From Pseudovibrio sp000156235 (GTDB taxonomy: Bacteria > Pseudomonadota > Alphaproteobacteria > Rhizobiales > Stappiaceae): a stretch of 64,000 nt of DNA. The stretch spans positions 62,001 through 126,000 of the forward strand of contig NZ_DS996805.1 of the NCBI RefSeq assembly GCF_000156235.1, written 5' to 3'. The position numbers and the translations under genes were made by a program. Shown here piece after piece: positions 32,979-41,885 of this stretch. Positions within the stretch are counted from its first letter, which is position 1; the number at the start of each line of letters is the position of its first letter. The notes under the pieces were generated by a model. That model worked only from the letters and a program-made list of their open reading frames with translations, made no database searches and was not told the origin of the DNA.

Positions 32979-33248
32979 ATGTCCCCAGAAGACGCCGTCT
33001 ACCGCATTTCCGAGGCCATGATCCTTGTGATGATGTTGTCTCTGCCGCCGATCATTGTGGCTTCGCTGGTTGGTCTTGCGGTGTCCTTGCTGCAGGCTCT
33101 GACACAGATGCAGGAACAGACGATCCAGTTTGGTGTGAAGCTGATTGCCGTGGCGCTGACGCTGTTCATGATGTCCAGCTTTCTTGGGTCGGAGACCATC
33201 GGTTTCACGCAGGCATTGTTTGACGACTTCCCGACACTGGTCAGGTAA
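32979..33248 (+). CDS. sctS: T3SS export-gate protein SctS
   Basis: This 89-residue protein has two hydrophobic segments and the FliQ-family motif LLQALTQMQEQTI. It has a strong GAGAGGAG ribosome site and is followed 5 bases later by sctT. Confidence 0.96.
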   Translation: MSPEDAVYRISEAMILVMMLSLPPIIVASLVGLAVSLLQALTQMQEQTIQFGVKLIAVALTLFMMSSFLGSETIGFTQALFDDFPTLVR

Positions 33249-33253
33249 CGCCG

Positions 33254-34096
33254 ATGAACCTGATTGCGGAGATCACCTCACTCCATCGTGACGCCTTTCT
33301 GGTGTTGTTGCTGACGTTTCCGCGCATTTTTGCGGTGTTTGCAACATCCCAGCTGTTTAACGCCACGCTTATGTCGCGCATGGCGCGCAACGTGGTTGTC
33401 ATGGTGATTGCGATTCCGCTCTATCCTTATAACCTGCAGTATGTGGACGGTTTTTCGCCAACCGGCTCGATGTTTATCGTCTACTTCTTCAAGGAGTATG
33501 CCATTGGGTTTCTGATTGGCTACACGATCTCCTGTCTGCTGTGGGCGGTGCAATCTGCCGGTACGTTGATTGACAACCAGCGCGGTGCGGCGGTTGCGTC
33601 CAGTATTGATCCGATGCTGGGCAATGAAAGCTCGCCGATCGGGGATTTGTTCTCCCGTGCGTTTATTCTCTACCTCTTCCTGACACCGGGCTTCTTCTTC
33701 ATTCTGACGCTGGTCTACAACTCCTACATGATCTTTCCGGTCACCGAGTTTGTGCCTGTGCTGCCGGAAGAGTTTCCTGAGTTGATCCTGTCCATCTTCG
33801 ATAATGCCATGCGTCTGATGTTCATCATGGCAGCACCGCTGGTTATTCTGATGTTCCTCTCAGAGTTTGCACTGGCGATTATCAGTCGGTTTGATCCGCA
33901 GATTCAGGTGTTCATTCTGGCGATGCCGATCAAGAGTGGCGTGGCAGTCATTCTGCTTACCTTCTATCTCTCCTTCCTGCTGCCAGAAGCGGCAGAGCAT
34001 CAGATTGAGCTGAAGCTGTTTACGGATGAGATGTTTGGCATTTTTGAGAAGGGGCAGGAGATCTATCAGGATCAGAAGCTGGAGGTCGGTCCATGA
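33254..34096 (+). CDS. sctT: T3SS export-gate protein SctT
   Basis: This 280-residue polytopic protein of the FliR/SctT family has about six to eight hydrophobic segments. The stretch DNQRGAAVASSIDPMLGNES is the conserved cytoplasmic block of the family. It caps the SctRS assembly and contacts SctU. It overlaps sctU by 4 bases. Confidence 0.95.
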   Translation: MNLIAEITSLHRDAFLVLLLTFPRIFAVFATSQLFNATLMSRMARNVVVMVIAIPLYPYNLQYVDGFSPTGSMFIVYFFKEYAIGFLIGYTISCLLWAVQSAGTLIDNQRGAAVASSIDPMLGNESSPIGDLFSRAFILYLFLTPGFFFILTLVYNSYMIFPVTEFVPVLPEEFPELILSIFDNAMRLMFIMAAPLVILMFLSEFALAIISRFDPQIQVFILAMPIKSGVAVILLTFYLSFLLPEAAEHQIELKLFTDEMFGIFEKGQEIYQDQKLEVGP

Positions 34097-35226
34097 GTGG
34101 GCAGAGTTCTGGCGAAAAAACCGAACTCCCCACCCCCAAACGAGAACGTGAATCTCGTGAGAAAGGGCAGGTGGCGAAGAGTACCGAGGTGACGACGACG
34201 ATCTCGTTGTTTTCGGTGATTGCTTATCTCTGGTTCTCCTGGGACCTGAACTTTTCCAAGCTTGTCGGGTTGATGGATGACCTTGCTGATCTGGCAACAC
34301 GGCGTGACTTTTCCTCTTCAGCCGGAGAGGGCGTATTTGGTGTCTTCTCCACTTTTATGGATATCGTCCTGCCGTTGATCGGTGTTGCGATTGCTGCTGG
34401 TATCTTCGGCAACTTTGTGCAGTTTGGCTTCCTGTGGGCGGTCGACAGCATCATGCCCAAGCTGAGTAAGATCAGTCCGGCAGAGGGCTTCAAGCGTATC
34501 TTCTCGCTCAAGCAGGTGGTGCAGGTTCTTAAATCGATCCTGAAAATCGTTCTGCTCAGCACCATGCTGTACTTCACCGTGAAGTATGCCATTGGCGCTT
34601 ACATCAACTCTCTCTCCTGCGGCATTCCCTGCATCACGAACATCAGTGGTGCGATCATGAAACTGATCCTCGGGATTTCGTTTCTGGCATTTGTGGGCGT
34701 GGCGATCCTGGACTTCATGTTTCAGAAGCATACGCACATCAAGAGCCTGAAGATGACCAAGGAAGAGGTGAAGCGGGAACACAAAGAGTCTGAGGGTAGC
34801 CCTGAGATTAAAGGCCAGAGAAAGCGGATTTCTCAGGAAATCCTGATGAGCGATAATCTGGAGAACACGCGTAAAGCCAGTGCGGTGGTTGTGAACCCGA
34901 CCCACTATGCGGTTGCGATCTCTTATCGCCCCGATGAAGTTGCTGTGCCGCTGGTTGTTGCCAAGGGGCTTGATCTGACCGCGCTTAAAATGCGTGCGGA
35001 AGCAGAGGCCGCTGGTGTGCCGATCTTTGCCAATGTGAAACTTGCCCGCATGCTGCATGCAGAAGTGCAGATTGAAGAGCTTATTCCGCAGGATATGTTT
35101 GCTGCGGTTGCGGAGATCCTTGTCTGGATCGATCAGAACAAAGACATCCTTTACAACGGACCGCTTGAACGCGGTGTGATTGATCTTGAGCATGAGAAAA
35201 AGACTGGCGAAGACAAGCCGAACTAA
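34093..35226 (+). CDS. sctU: T3SS export-switch protein SctU
   Basis: This 377-residue FlhB/YscU-family protein has an N-terminal EKTELPTPKRERESREKGQV block, four membrane segments (about residues 35-205) and a cytoplasmic domain with the self-cleaving NPTH at 268-271. Cleavage there is needed to switch substrate class. All features are intact. It is the last gene of the core run; about 150 bases follow before the hydrolase gene, with no strong terminator seen. Confidence 0.97.
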   Translation: MSGQSSGEKTELPTPKRERESREKGQVAKSTEVTTTISLFSVIAYLWFSWDLNFSKLVGLMDDLADLATRRDFSSSAGEGVFGVFSTFMDIVLPLIGVAIAAGIFGNFVQFGFLWAVDSIMPKLSKISPAEGFKRIFSLKQVVQVLKSILKIVLLSTMLYFTVKYAIGAYINSLSCGIPCITNISGAIMKLILGISFLAFVGVAILDFMFQKHTHIKSLKMTKEEVKREHKESEGSPEIKGQRKRISQEILMSDNLENTRKASAVVVNPTHYAVAISYRPDEVAVPLVVAKGLDLTALKMRAEAEAAGVPIFANVKLARMLHAEVQIEELIPQDMFAAVAEILVWIDQNKDILYNGPLERGVIDLEHEKKTGEDKPN

Positions 35227-35378
35227 GCTCGTGTTATCCTTCCAAAAAGGCTAAGGCTCCTATGACTTGGGGAGTTGTGCTGGCTACATCTCTTAGAAAA
35301 CCCGACTTGCCGTAGTTACGGAATCGTGCTTCATTCGCAATTGATTTGTAATTCAATTGTATTTCAAATGAGGTTGCT

Positions 35379-36284
35379 ATGTTTTCAATATTTAAAAAAC
35401 GATGTTGGCTGGCGGGTGCTTTCGCCATCATAGGTGTGTCTTTGGCCTTACCGGCATTGGGAGAGGCTGCTGAGTTTAAGATTGGTGCGATTGGAGAACC
35501 ACTCGGTGAACTCAACATGCAGGTTTGGCGTGTGCCTGTGCAGTTAAGGGATGGCAGTGGGACAATCACGCTTGAGGCAACTGTTTTTAAGCCGAATGGA
35601 GAGGGGCCGTTTCCTTTGGCGGTCTTCAACCACGGTATGGCGGCGGATGCGCCAACTGATGGTGCTTATGACTTTCGGCCTGATGCTGCAATCAGGTGGT
35701 TTCTGGCACGGGGGTATGCTGTTGCCACGCTCATCCGACGAGGTTACGGACGCTCAGAAGGCGTGCGTTCTGTGGTGCCGGACGGGGATGCTTCTGGCTT
35801 GATAAAGGTCCTTGAGGAACGCGTTCATGACATCAATAGTTCAGTACGCTACTTTCAGGAGCAAGCATTTGTGACGGGTGACCATGTTGTTCTGGTTGGG
35901 CTCTCTGCAGGCGGGAACGGCGTATTGGCTGCTTCTCGTAAAGCTCCCAAAGGTGTGCGTGGTGTTATCGCTTTTGCTCCGGGAACACTCACAGTGGATG
36001 AATACACTGCGGAAGACTTAGAACTGGCTGAACGAGGCTTCAGGATGTTCGGAGATGGGACAACGCTGCCAACACTCTGGATCTATACGGAAAATGATGA
36101 GTTCTACAGTCCAATGCTGGCCAGATCATTTTTTGAGGCTTACACGTCGGAAAGTGATGCGGGACAAGAGCTTGCTCTACTGCCGCTTGAGGGAGAGGAC
36201 GGTCATGATCTCTTCCTGAGGAATGATGGACCTAATGTCTGGGGCCCGATTGTGGAACCGTTTCTTGAGCGGGTTATGCCGTAG
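35379..36284 (+). CDS. Secreted alpha/beta hydrolase (dienelactone hydrolase-like)
   Basis: This 301-residue protein has a signal peptide of about 30 residues (WLAGAFAIIGVSLALPALGEA). The hydrolase fold has a nucleophile elbow GLSAGG (about residues 172-177), a likely acid Asp in ENDEF and a His in DGHDL. NHG near residue 90 supplies the oxyanion region. It is periplasmic or exported by Sec. It lies between sctU and sctV but has its own ribosome site and does not look like a T3SS part; its substrate is unknown. Confidence 0.82.
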   Translation: MFSIFKKRCWLAGAFAIIGVSLALPALGEAAEFKIGAIGEPLGELNMQVWRVPVQLRDGSGTITLEATVFKPNGEGPFPLAVFNHGMAADAPTDGAYDFRPDAAIRWFLARGYAVATLIRRGYGRSEGVRSVVPDGDASGLIKVLEERVHDINSSVRYFQEQAFVTGDHVVLVGLSAGGNGVLAASRKAPKGVRGVIAFAPGTLTVDEYTAEDLELAERGFRMFGDGTTLPTLWIYTENDEFYSPMLARSFFEAYTSESDAGQELALLPLEGEDGHDLFLRNDGPNVWGPIVEPFLERVMP

Positions 36285-36993
36285 CAAATTTGCTCGCCAC
36301 AAAAACTTATTCCCCTTAGATCCGTCGGCCCCATACTTAACTCATGTCCACGTAAACGGGCAGCTGGCGGACCGACCGTCAGTGCGGCGTGGGCTGGGCG
36401 GGGCTACCGGGTGAAGTAACGCATCATCCGGCGGGTCCGTTGAAACACCCCTTGAAAGTCTTTAGTGCAGGGACCAAGCGGAAGCTGGCCACCCGATGGG
36501 CGTCTACACTGGCAGCTGCAGCTGTCACGGACAGGTCAAACTGTTCCAGATAGCAACTGCTCAGAGGGGGAGGTTCTGATCAAAGCCTTGTGCTTTGTGA
36601 GGGCTGATCCTGATGGGTAGGCACCTGCTCCCAATGCCTTTCGGTGGAGATCTTGTTTCATACAAAAACGCCCGGGCGAGGCGAGCAGCCAATGCCGAAG
36701 AAACTTATTTATTTACAATGCGCAGGCACTGCCTGCTCGCCTTGCTCACCCCGTTTTTCGGGATCTTGGCTTCCCCACTGCATGACAGGTCATGCGGTGC
36801 TTTTGGTGCTTGTTGCAGGGCTACCGCTGGAAATAAAGTAAGCAATTTAGCTCATTAAATGCTCAGTATGAGAGGTTGAAGTTATTTATACTGGTGATTG
36901 CAAGAATTCTCACCGCTCAATCAAAAGAGGCGAAATGCCAGTAGTTGAGCTCTTTCTTATAGATTCTATTAAAGACAGATGAGGACCAAGCTT
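36285..36993. other. GC-rich non-coding block, possibly structured RNA or element remnant
   Basis: About 700 bases have no credible coding frame on either strand. Roughly 36340-36850 is GC-rich, unlike the AT-rich spacers elsewhere. One strong stem pairs GGCGAGCAG (36680-36688) with CTGCTCGCC (36733-36741), extended outward by further pairs to 36674/36747, with a 44-base apical region. It does not match RNase P, tmRNA, 6S or SRP RNA patterns as I know them. The final 100 bases are AT-rich and probably hold the promoter of the gene at 36994. Confidence 0.45.
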
Positions 36994-37413
36994 ATGCCTT
37001 ACCAACTAACCCCAGCAGCGGACCCGATGGCAATTGCGGAACGCCAGTATGGCACGAAAAAAACTGAAGTTCGTTTTACCGCCTTTACCTCTTGCATCGG
37101 CATCGTTTCCCGTACAGGCGACGAAGTGACTGGCGTGCATCTTAGTATCAAAAATGAAAATGGCGAGCTCTTTGATGCAGCTGCGATTCCGCAAGTCATG
37201 GCCGCACTCGGGGCGAACTACACCGAAGTTTTCATTATTGGAAGTATAGATATTTGGCAGAATCCTGACAACGGCGTTGCAGACGCATATGCAGAGCTGG
37301 AACGTCAGGTTCGTGATGGTGTGAACGAACAAGATTTCAATACTTATCCGCTTGGTAACGGTACATATGGCGGTGAGATTGAAGATGATCGTCTTGGACC
37401 GACCTATGTGTAA
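36994..37413 (+). CDS. Small CheD/CNF1-like Cys-His protein, candidate deamidase effector
   Basis: This 139-residue protein has no signal peptide and no membrane segment. TSCIGIV places Cys34 after a strand, and VHLSI places His49 15 residues later, the same spacing as Cys866-His881 of CNF1 and close to Cys27-His44 of CheD. What follows also tracks CheD: a helix with IPQVMAALGANYTEVFIIGS against the CheD helix-GA-strand-GG block, then a helix (ADAYAELERQV) and a closing Gly-rich strand region (LGNGTYGGEI). No chemotaxis genes are near. Location between sctU and sctV suggests a type III-secreted deamidase. The ATG at 36994 is preferred; the earlier ATG (36979) overlaps the GAGG ribosome site. 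Confidence 0.6.
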   Translation: MPYQLTPAADPMAIAERQYGTKKTEVRFTAFTSCIGIVSRTGDEVTGVHLSIKNENGELFDAAAIPQVMAALGANYTEVFIIGSIDIWQNPDNGVADAYAELERQVRDGVNEQDFNTYPLGNGTYGGEIEDDRLGPTYV

Positions 37414-37420
37414 CTCAGCC

Positions 37421-37490
37421 TGAAGGTAGGTGGAACCCGATTACCCGAAGTTGGGGCTTCTGATTTTGGTTATTCGGGTTCCACCTTCAC
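37421..37490. terminator. Large hairpin between the convergent deamidase-like gene and sctV
   Basis: GGTGGAACCCGA (37429-37440) pairs perfectly with TCGGGTTCCACC (37474-37485), and the outer GAAGGT/ACCTTC bases extend the stem with a bulge. There is an inner small hairpin as well. It lies exactly between two convergent genes and probably ends both transcripts. Confidence 0.75.
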
Positions 37491-37529
37491 TGCCCGGGCA
37501 AAGGGCAGGTTTTACGCGGTATTCGGGGA

Positions 37530-39668
37530 TCAGGCTGGTAGGGTGCCAACCTTGCCGCGTAAACTGATTTTCTCTAGTGGTTGGATGTTCGCGTTTGGTG
37601 CCAGCTCCTGGAAGGAGAGCACAGCCAGATCCGCGTAATCTCGCTCAATCACTTTGCGGAAGAAACGGCGGATATCCATTGGTACCAAGATCACTGGAGC
37701 AATGCCGTTGTGTGCCAGATTATCGCCAATGGCACTGCGCATGACGGTGATGAGCTGGCGGTGGGTGTCCGGTGACAAAGCAAGATAGGATGCGCCGCTG
37801 GTCTGTCTGATCGCACCGCGCACTTCGTCCTCGATGTCTTTGTCGATGAGGTACGCCGGGATGATGTGCTGGCCTGCAGAGTACTTGTGCGTGATGTAGC
37901 GGCTCAATGCCATGCGGATGTGTTCCGTCAGCATGAGCGGGTCTTTTTCCTTCTGGCCCCATTCCACGATGGCCTGAAGGATGGTGCGCATGTCACGGAT
38001 GGAGATGTCTTCACGCACCAGTCGTTTGAGAACATCAGCGAGTGAAATGAGCGGGACGGCGCGGTTTACTTCGCGCACCAGCTCGTCAAAGTCGCTTTCC
38101 ATGTGCTTGAGCAGGAACATGCATTCCTGAATGCCGAGGAACTCTGCGGCGTGCTGCTTGAGGACATGAGCCAGATGCAGACTGAGCATGCCGGTCAGCG
38201 TCAGGGTTTGAATGCCTGCACGGGTTGCCTGCTCAAAGTGTCTGTTGCTCACCCAGAAGGATGGGGTGTTCGGCAAGAAGCTGTCACCTTCCTCGTAAGG
38301 GATGTTGAACATGGCAAGGTTTGGCGGTGTTTCGCGGGCAATGAAGTAACCTGAACGGGCAGCGCCACGGGCAACCGGCACCTCGTTGACGAGGATGCGG
38401 TACTCGCCTTCAGGCAGGCTCTCATTCAGACGCAGCTTGATGCCTGGGAAGGGGACGCCGAGATCGAAGTAAAGTGCCTTGCGGACCTTTGCGACTTCTC
38501 TGTCCAGCTTCTTCGGGTTGAGGGTGGAGCGCACGGAGGACGAGATATCGACGATCAAAGGAACCGTGATGGTAATCGCCAGATCCTGTGCGGCTTCTAC
38601 CTCGGTTGCCATGTCTTCATCTGGCATCATCTGCGCTTCACCTTCCGGCGCTATGGCCGGGGCAAAGGCTGAGAGCTGCTGGGAGTCTTTCTTCGCAGAC
38701 TGGGTCTTGGTTCGGCGCATTGCGAAGTAGGCGATAGAACCGAAGATAGCTGCCAGCAGCAGGAAGATAACAGAAGGGAAGCCCGGGATCAGCGCGAAGC
38801 CAACCATGATGGCTGCTGCGATCATCAGGGCTTTCGGTTCGCCGTTCAACTGTTTGGCGATGTCAGAGCCAAGATCGCTGGAGTCATCGGTGCTTACGCG
38901 GGTAACCATGAAGCCAGCGGTGATGGAGATGAACAGAGCTGGGATCTGAGCAACCAGACCATCACCAATGGTGAGAATGGTGTAGCGATCCAGCGCATCA
39001 ACAGCGCTCATGCCGTGCTGAGAGGTGCCGATGATGACGCCGCCGATGATGTTCACAGCGGTGATGATCAGGCCTGCGATGGCATCGCCCTTCACGAACT
39101 TCATGGCGCCGTCCATGGAGCCGTAAAGCTGGCTTTCCTTTTCCAGCTTGGAGCGGCGACGCTTTGCTTCGTCCAGCTCGATCTGACCGGCGCGCATGTC
39201 AGAGTCGATAGACATCTGCTTGCCCGGCATCGCATCAAGGGAGAAGCGGGCGGAAACCTCTGCCACGCGCTCGGAGCCCTTGGTGATCACGAGGAAGTTC
39301 ACGATGGTGAGGATCAGGAAGATAACAATACCGACGACCAGATTGCCTTGCACAACGAAGTTGCCGAAGGTGTCAATGATTTCACCGGCATCGGCTTTCA
39401 GCAGGATCAGACGGGTCGTCGTGATGGACAGTGACAAGCGGAAGAGCGTTGTCAGAAGCAAGATGGACGGGAACGCCGAGAGGGCGACAACATCCTTCAG
39501 GTAGAGCGCCGCCATGAGCAGGATTGCTGCAAGGCTGAGGTTGATGGCAATCAGCGTATCCACGAGAACCGTCGGCAACGGAAGGATCATCATGAATACG
39601 ATTGCGATCAACAGAAATGCCAAGAGAACGTCATTTCTCTGCGACATCGTTTGAAAGATTTTTTGCAC
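37530..39668 (-). CDS. sctV: T3SS major export-gate protein SctV
   Basis: This 712-residue FlhA/YscV/InvA-family protein has about eight N-terminal membrane helices (residues 15-330), a conserved cytoplasmic FHIPEP-type loop (about residues 120-200: RFSLDAMPGKQMSIDSDMRA), a linker of about 40 residues and a C-terminal nonamer-forming domain (about 375-712) with the AEFLGIQE and LSPDTHRQL blocks. It binds chaperone-substrate complexes and SctX/Y. It is separated from the sctR-U operon and transcribed in the opposite direction, after a chaperone gene. Confidence 0.97.
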   Translation of the reverse strand: MQKIFQTMSQRNDVLLAFLLIAIVFMMILPLPTVLVDTLIAINLSLAAILLMAALYLKDVVALSAFPSILLLTTLFRLSLSITTTRLILLKADAGEIIDTFGNFVVQGNLVVGIVIFLILTIVNFLVITKGSERVAEVSARFSLDAMPGKQMSIDSDMRAGQIELDEAKRRRSKLEKESQLYGSMDGAMKFVKGDAIAGLIITAVNIIGGVIIGTSQHGMSAVDALDRYTILTIGDGLVAQIPALFISITAGFMVTRVSTDDSSDLGSDIAKQLNGEPKALMIAAAIMVGFALIPGFPSVIFLLLAAIFGSIAYFAMRRTKTQSAKKDSQQLSAFAPAIAPEGEAQMMPDEDMATEVEAAQDLAITITVPLIVDISSSVRSTLNPKKLDREVAKVRKALYFDLGVPFPGIKLRLNESLPEGEYRILVNEVPVARGAARSGYFIARETPPNLAMFNIPYEEGDSFLPNTPSFWVSNRHFEQATRAGIQTLTLTGMLSLHLAHVLKQHAAEFLGIQECMFLLKHMESDFDELVREVNRAVPLISLADVLKRLVREDISIRDMRTILQAIVEWGQKEKDPLMLTEHIRMALSRYITHKYSAGQHIIPAYLIDKDIEDEVRGAIRQTSGASYLALSPDTHRQLITVMRSAIGDNLAHNGIAPVILVPMDIRRFFRKVIERDYADLAVLSFQELAPNANIQPLEKISLRGKVGTLPA

Positions 39669-39817
39669 GTCCTGCTCCTGATTTCAGCCTGCTCTTGCTT
39701 TCAGGCCAACTCACCTTTCGCTTCTAACAATTGGAAAAAGCCACAGGTGTGCCGCAGCAAACACTTGAGTAAAAATTTAAGAGATGATTTCGGGTTTTCC
39801 CTGCACGGAAATGCCAA

Positions 39818-40276
39818 TTACGCAGGTAAGATGATCTCGCCGGTGTTTTCAGTCAGTGCGATTTGGGGTGTGGCGCTTGTTTCGATCATGTCGTTGAGCT
39901 TTGATGCTTCGCTGACGAAGTTTCTGAGCGTGGTGTAGAGTTTGTTTTTGTCGAGGTTGTTGGTGTACTCTGTCTTGATCAGCGCAAGATCACCATCTTT
40001 CTCAACAAGGCCAACGCGATAGTTGTCTTCTGCCTGTTGCTGGCCGGAGTAATAGAGGACTTTTCGATAGGTTTCTTGCCGTGCTTCCGGTGTTGGAGCT
40101 GCGAGGATTGTGGAGATGTGCAGGATGCCGTTGTCCTCATCACTCTCCAGAATGAGGAGGAAATCTTCCAGAAGAATGGTCCAGGTTTTTGCTTCGGCGT
40201 ACTCTGATATTTCCAAGGCTTCCAGAAGCGGCCCGACTTCAACCATCAAGTCGTGAATGATTTTGAAGTTGTCCAT
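39818..40276 (-). CDS. CesT-family T3SS chaperone
   Basis: This 152-residue acidic protein begins with a helix (IHDLMVEVGPLLEALEISE), followed by strands (WTILLEDFLLILESD; GILHISTILA), a helix with TPEARQETYRKVLYY, strands (YRVGLVEKDGDLALIKTEY) and a C-terminal helix (LYTTLRNFVSEASKLNDMIE). It has the class I chaperone plan. It lies 149 bases upstream of sctV on the same strand. Which substrate it serves is not evident; the nearest candidate is the deamidase-like protein at 36994. Confidence 0.7.
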   Translation of the reverse strand: MDNFKIIHDLMVEVGPLLEALEISEYAEAKTWTILLEDFLLILESDEDNGILHISTILAAPTPEARQETYRKVLYYSGQQQAEDNYRVGLVEKDGDLALIKTEYTNNLDKNKLYTTLRNFVSEASKLNDMIETSATPQIALTENTGEIILPA

Positions 40277-40506
40277 TCGACAGTCCCTAACTCTACTGAT
40301 TTATCTGGGTTATTCTGTAGGGGGCGTCTCAATCAAGTGTTGTGCCGTTTGATACAAAACACTGGCGTTTGAAGAAGAAATTTGCAGGCCGCATACAATA
40401 TTGCTGCAGAGTTACTTGTGATGAAGATTTTCTGCAGCTGAATCATATGTGAAATGGATGTGAAACTGGCTTAAGTCACTATGCAGAATTGAGTTTTACT
40501 TATTAC

Positions 40507-40535
40507 TTGACAATAGAACGTGTTGCCGATCTCAT
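40507..40535 (+). promoter_or_regulatory. Promoter candidate for the Liv-type operon
   Basis: A perfect TTGACA (40507-40512) is followed after 17 bases by TCTCAT (40530-40535), about 50 bases before the binding-protein start codon. It sits in a 307-base divergent spacer between the T3SS chaperone (-) and the transporter operon (+). Confidence 0.5.
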
Positions 40536-40583
40536 TACCTTAATAAAATTATAAAGAAAAATCATTTTAGGGGAGGGGTTGTT

Positions 40584-41816
40584 TTGTCTAAAGGTGTTTT
40601 CTGGAAAACTAGTCTAACTGCACTTCTGCTTTCATGTGGAGTTCTCTCTGCGGAAGCTGAGACAATCAAGATTGGCTATATTGATCCGCTGTCTGGTCCG
40701 TTTGGGAGTACGGGTGATGCGGGGTTAAAGCACTTCCGGTATGCGGCGGATGAGATTAATGCTGCCGGTGGCATGGGCGGCATGCAGGTAGAAGTGGTTG
40801 CTTTTGATAATAAAATCAATCCAAAGGAGAGCCTTGTACAGCTGCAGAAGGCGATTGATCAGGGTGTTCGCTTTATCGCGCAGGGGAATGGGTCGAGTGT
40901 TGCCAATGCTTTGACGGATGCGATTGCCAAGCACAACAAGCGTAATCCGGGAGAAGAAGTACTTTTCCTAAACTATGCAGCTGTTGACCCGGCACTCACC
41001 AACAAGAAATGCAATTACTGGCACTTCCGGTTTGATGCGCATGTGGACATGAAAATGGCGGGTCTGACGGACTGGCTGCGGGATCAGAAAGACATTAAGT
41101 CCGCTTACATTCTGGCGCAGGATTATTCTTATGGCCGGGCATTCACGGCTGCTGCGAAGTCCATGATTGAGGAGAAGCGTCCTGACATCAAGATTGTTGG
41201 TGCAGAGCTTCATCCTATTGGCAAGGTTAAGGATTTCACGCCGTACGTTCAAAAGATGATGAGCGCGAAGGCTGATGTTGTGTTCACCGGCAACTGGGGG
41301 ACAGATATGACCTTGCTGGTGAAGGCGGCCAATGCGTCTGGTCATACTGTGCCGTATCTGACGTTCTATGGCGGCGGCCTTGGGGCTCCAACGGCAATGG
41401 GGCAAAGTGCTGTTGGATTGGTGAAACAGATCACCGAGTTCCATGAAAATATTGAGGCTTCTGAGAAGCAGATGGCGCGGGTGGATGATTTTGAGAAAAC
41501 CAATAGTCTTGATTACTATTATGAGCGCGTTTTCACGCTGATGAACATGCTGGATAAAGCGGTTGACGGTGTTGGTTCGGTGGACGTTCCCAAGATTGCG
41601 GCGGCGCTGGAAGGGATGACTTATGAGACCCCTTATGGTGAGGTAACTATGCGGGCGGACGATCATCAGCTGATGCAACCGCTTTATATCTCTACGTTTT
41701 CTGAAGGTGTTGCCCGTGATGTTGAGAATACCGGTTACGGGTTCAAGACAGATATCACCATTCCGGCAGCGGCGACAGAAACACCGACCTCGTGCAGGAT
41801 GCGTCGTCCTTCCTAA
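40584..41816 (+). CDS. Periplasmic substrate-binding protein of a Liv-type ABC importer
   Basis: This 410-residue protein has a signal peptide (about 25 residues, ending near SAEAET) and a type I periplasmic-binding fold starting IKIGYIDPLSGPFGSTGDAG. It belongs to the LivK superfamily, whose members bind branched-chain amino acids, amides or aromatic/aliphatic acids. It starts with TTG after a strong GGGGAGGGG ribosome site. A gene set for acyl-CoA breakdown next door suggests an organic acid substrate. Confidence 0.9.
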   Translation: MSKGVFWKTSLTALLLSCGVLSAEAETIKIGYIDPLSGPFGSTGDAGLKHFRYAADEINAAGGMGGMQVEVVAFDNKINPKESLVQLQKAIDQGVRFIAQGNGSSVANALTDAIAKHNKRNPGEEVLFLNYAAVDPALTNKKCNYWHFRFDAHVDMKMAGLTDWLRDQKDIKSAYILAQDYSYGRAFTAAAKSMIEEKRPDIKIVGAELHPIGKVKDFTPYVQKMMSAKADVVFTGNWGTDMTLLVKAANASGHTVPYLTFYGGGLGAPTAMGQSAVGLVKQITEFHENIEASEKQMARVDDFEKTNSLDYYYERVFTLMNMLDKAVDGVGSVDVPKIAAALEGMTYETPYGEVTMRADDHQLMQPLYISTFSEGVARDVENTGYGFKTDITIPAAATETPTSCRMRRPS

Positions 41817-41885
41817 CATTCTCGTCTGATCAATGGCGTGCTCGGGCAATCGGGTTTGAGTACGCCCAGTTTTCTAGGGGATGTT

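Noticed and set aside
36644..36841. Short plus-strand frames in the GC-rich block
   Set aside because: No ribosome site, no recognisable domain, and they lie over the strongest RNA stem.
36340..36850. RNase P RNA, tmRNA or SRP RNA
   Set aside because: None of the conserved sequence blocks of these RNAs could be found by eye.
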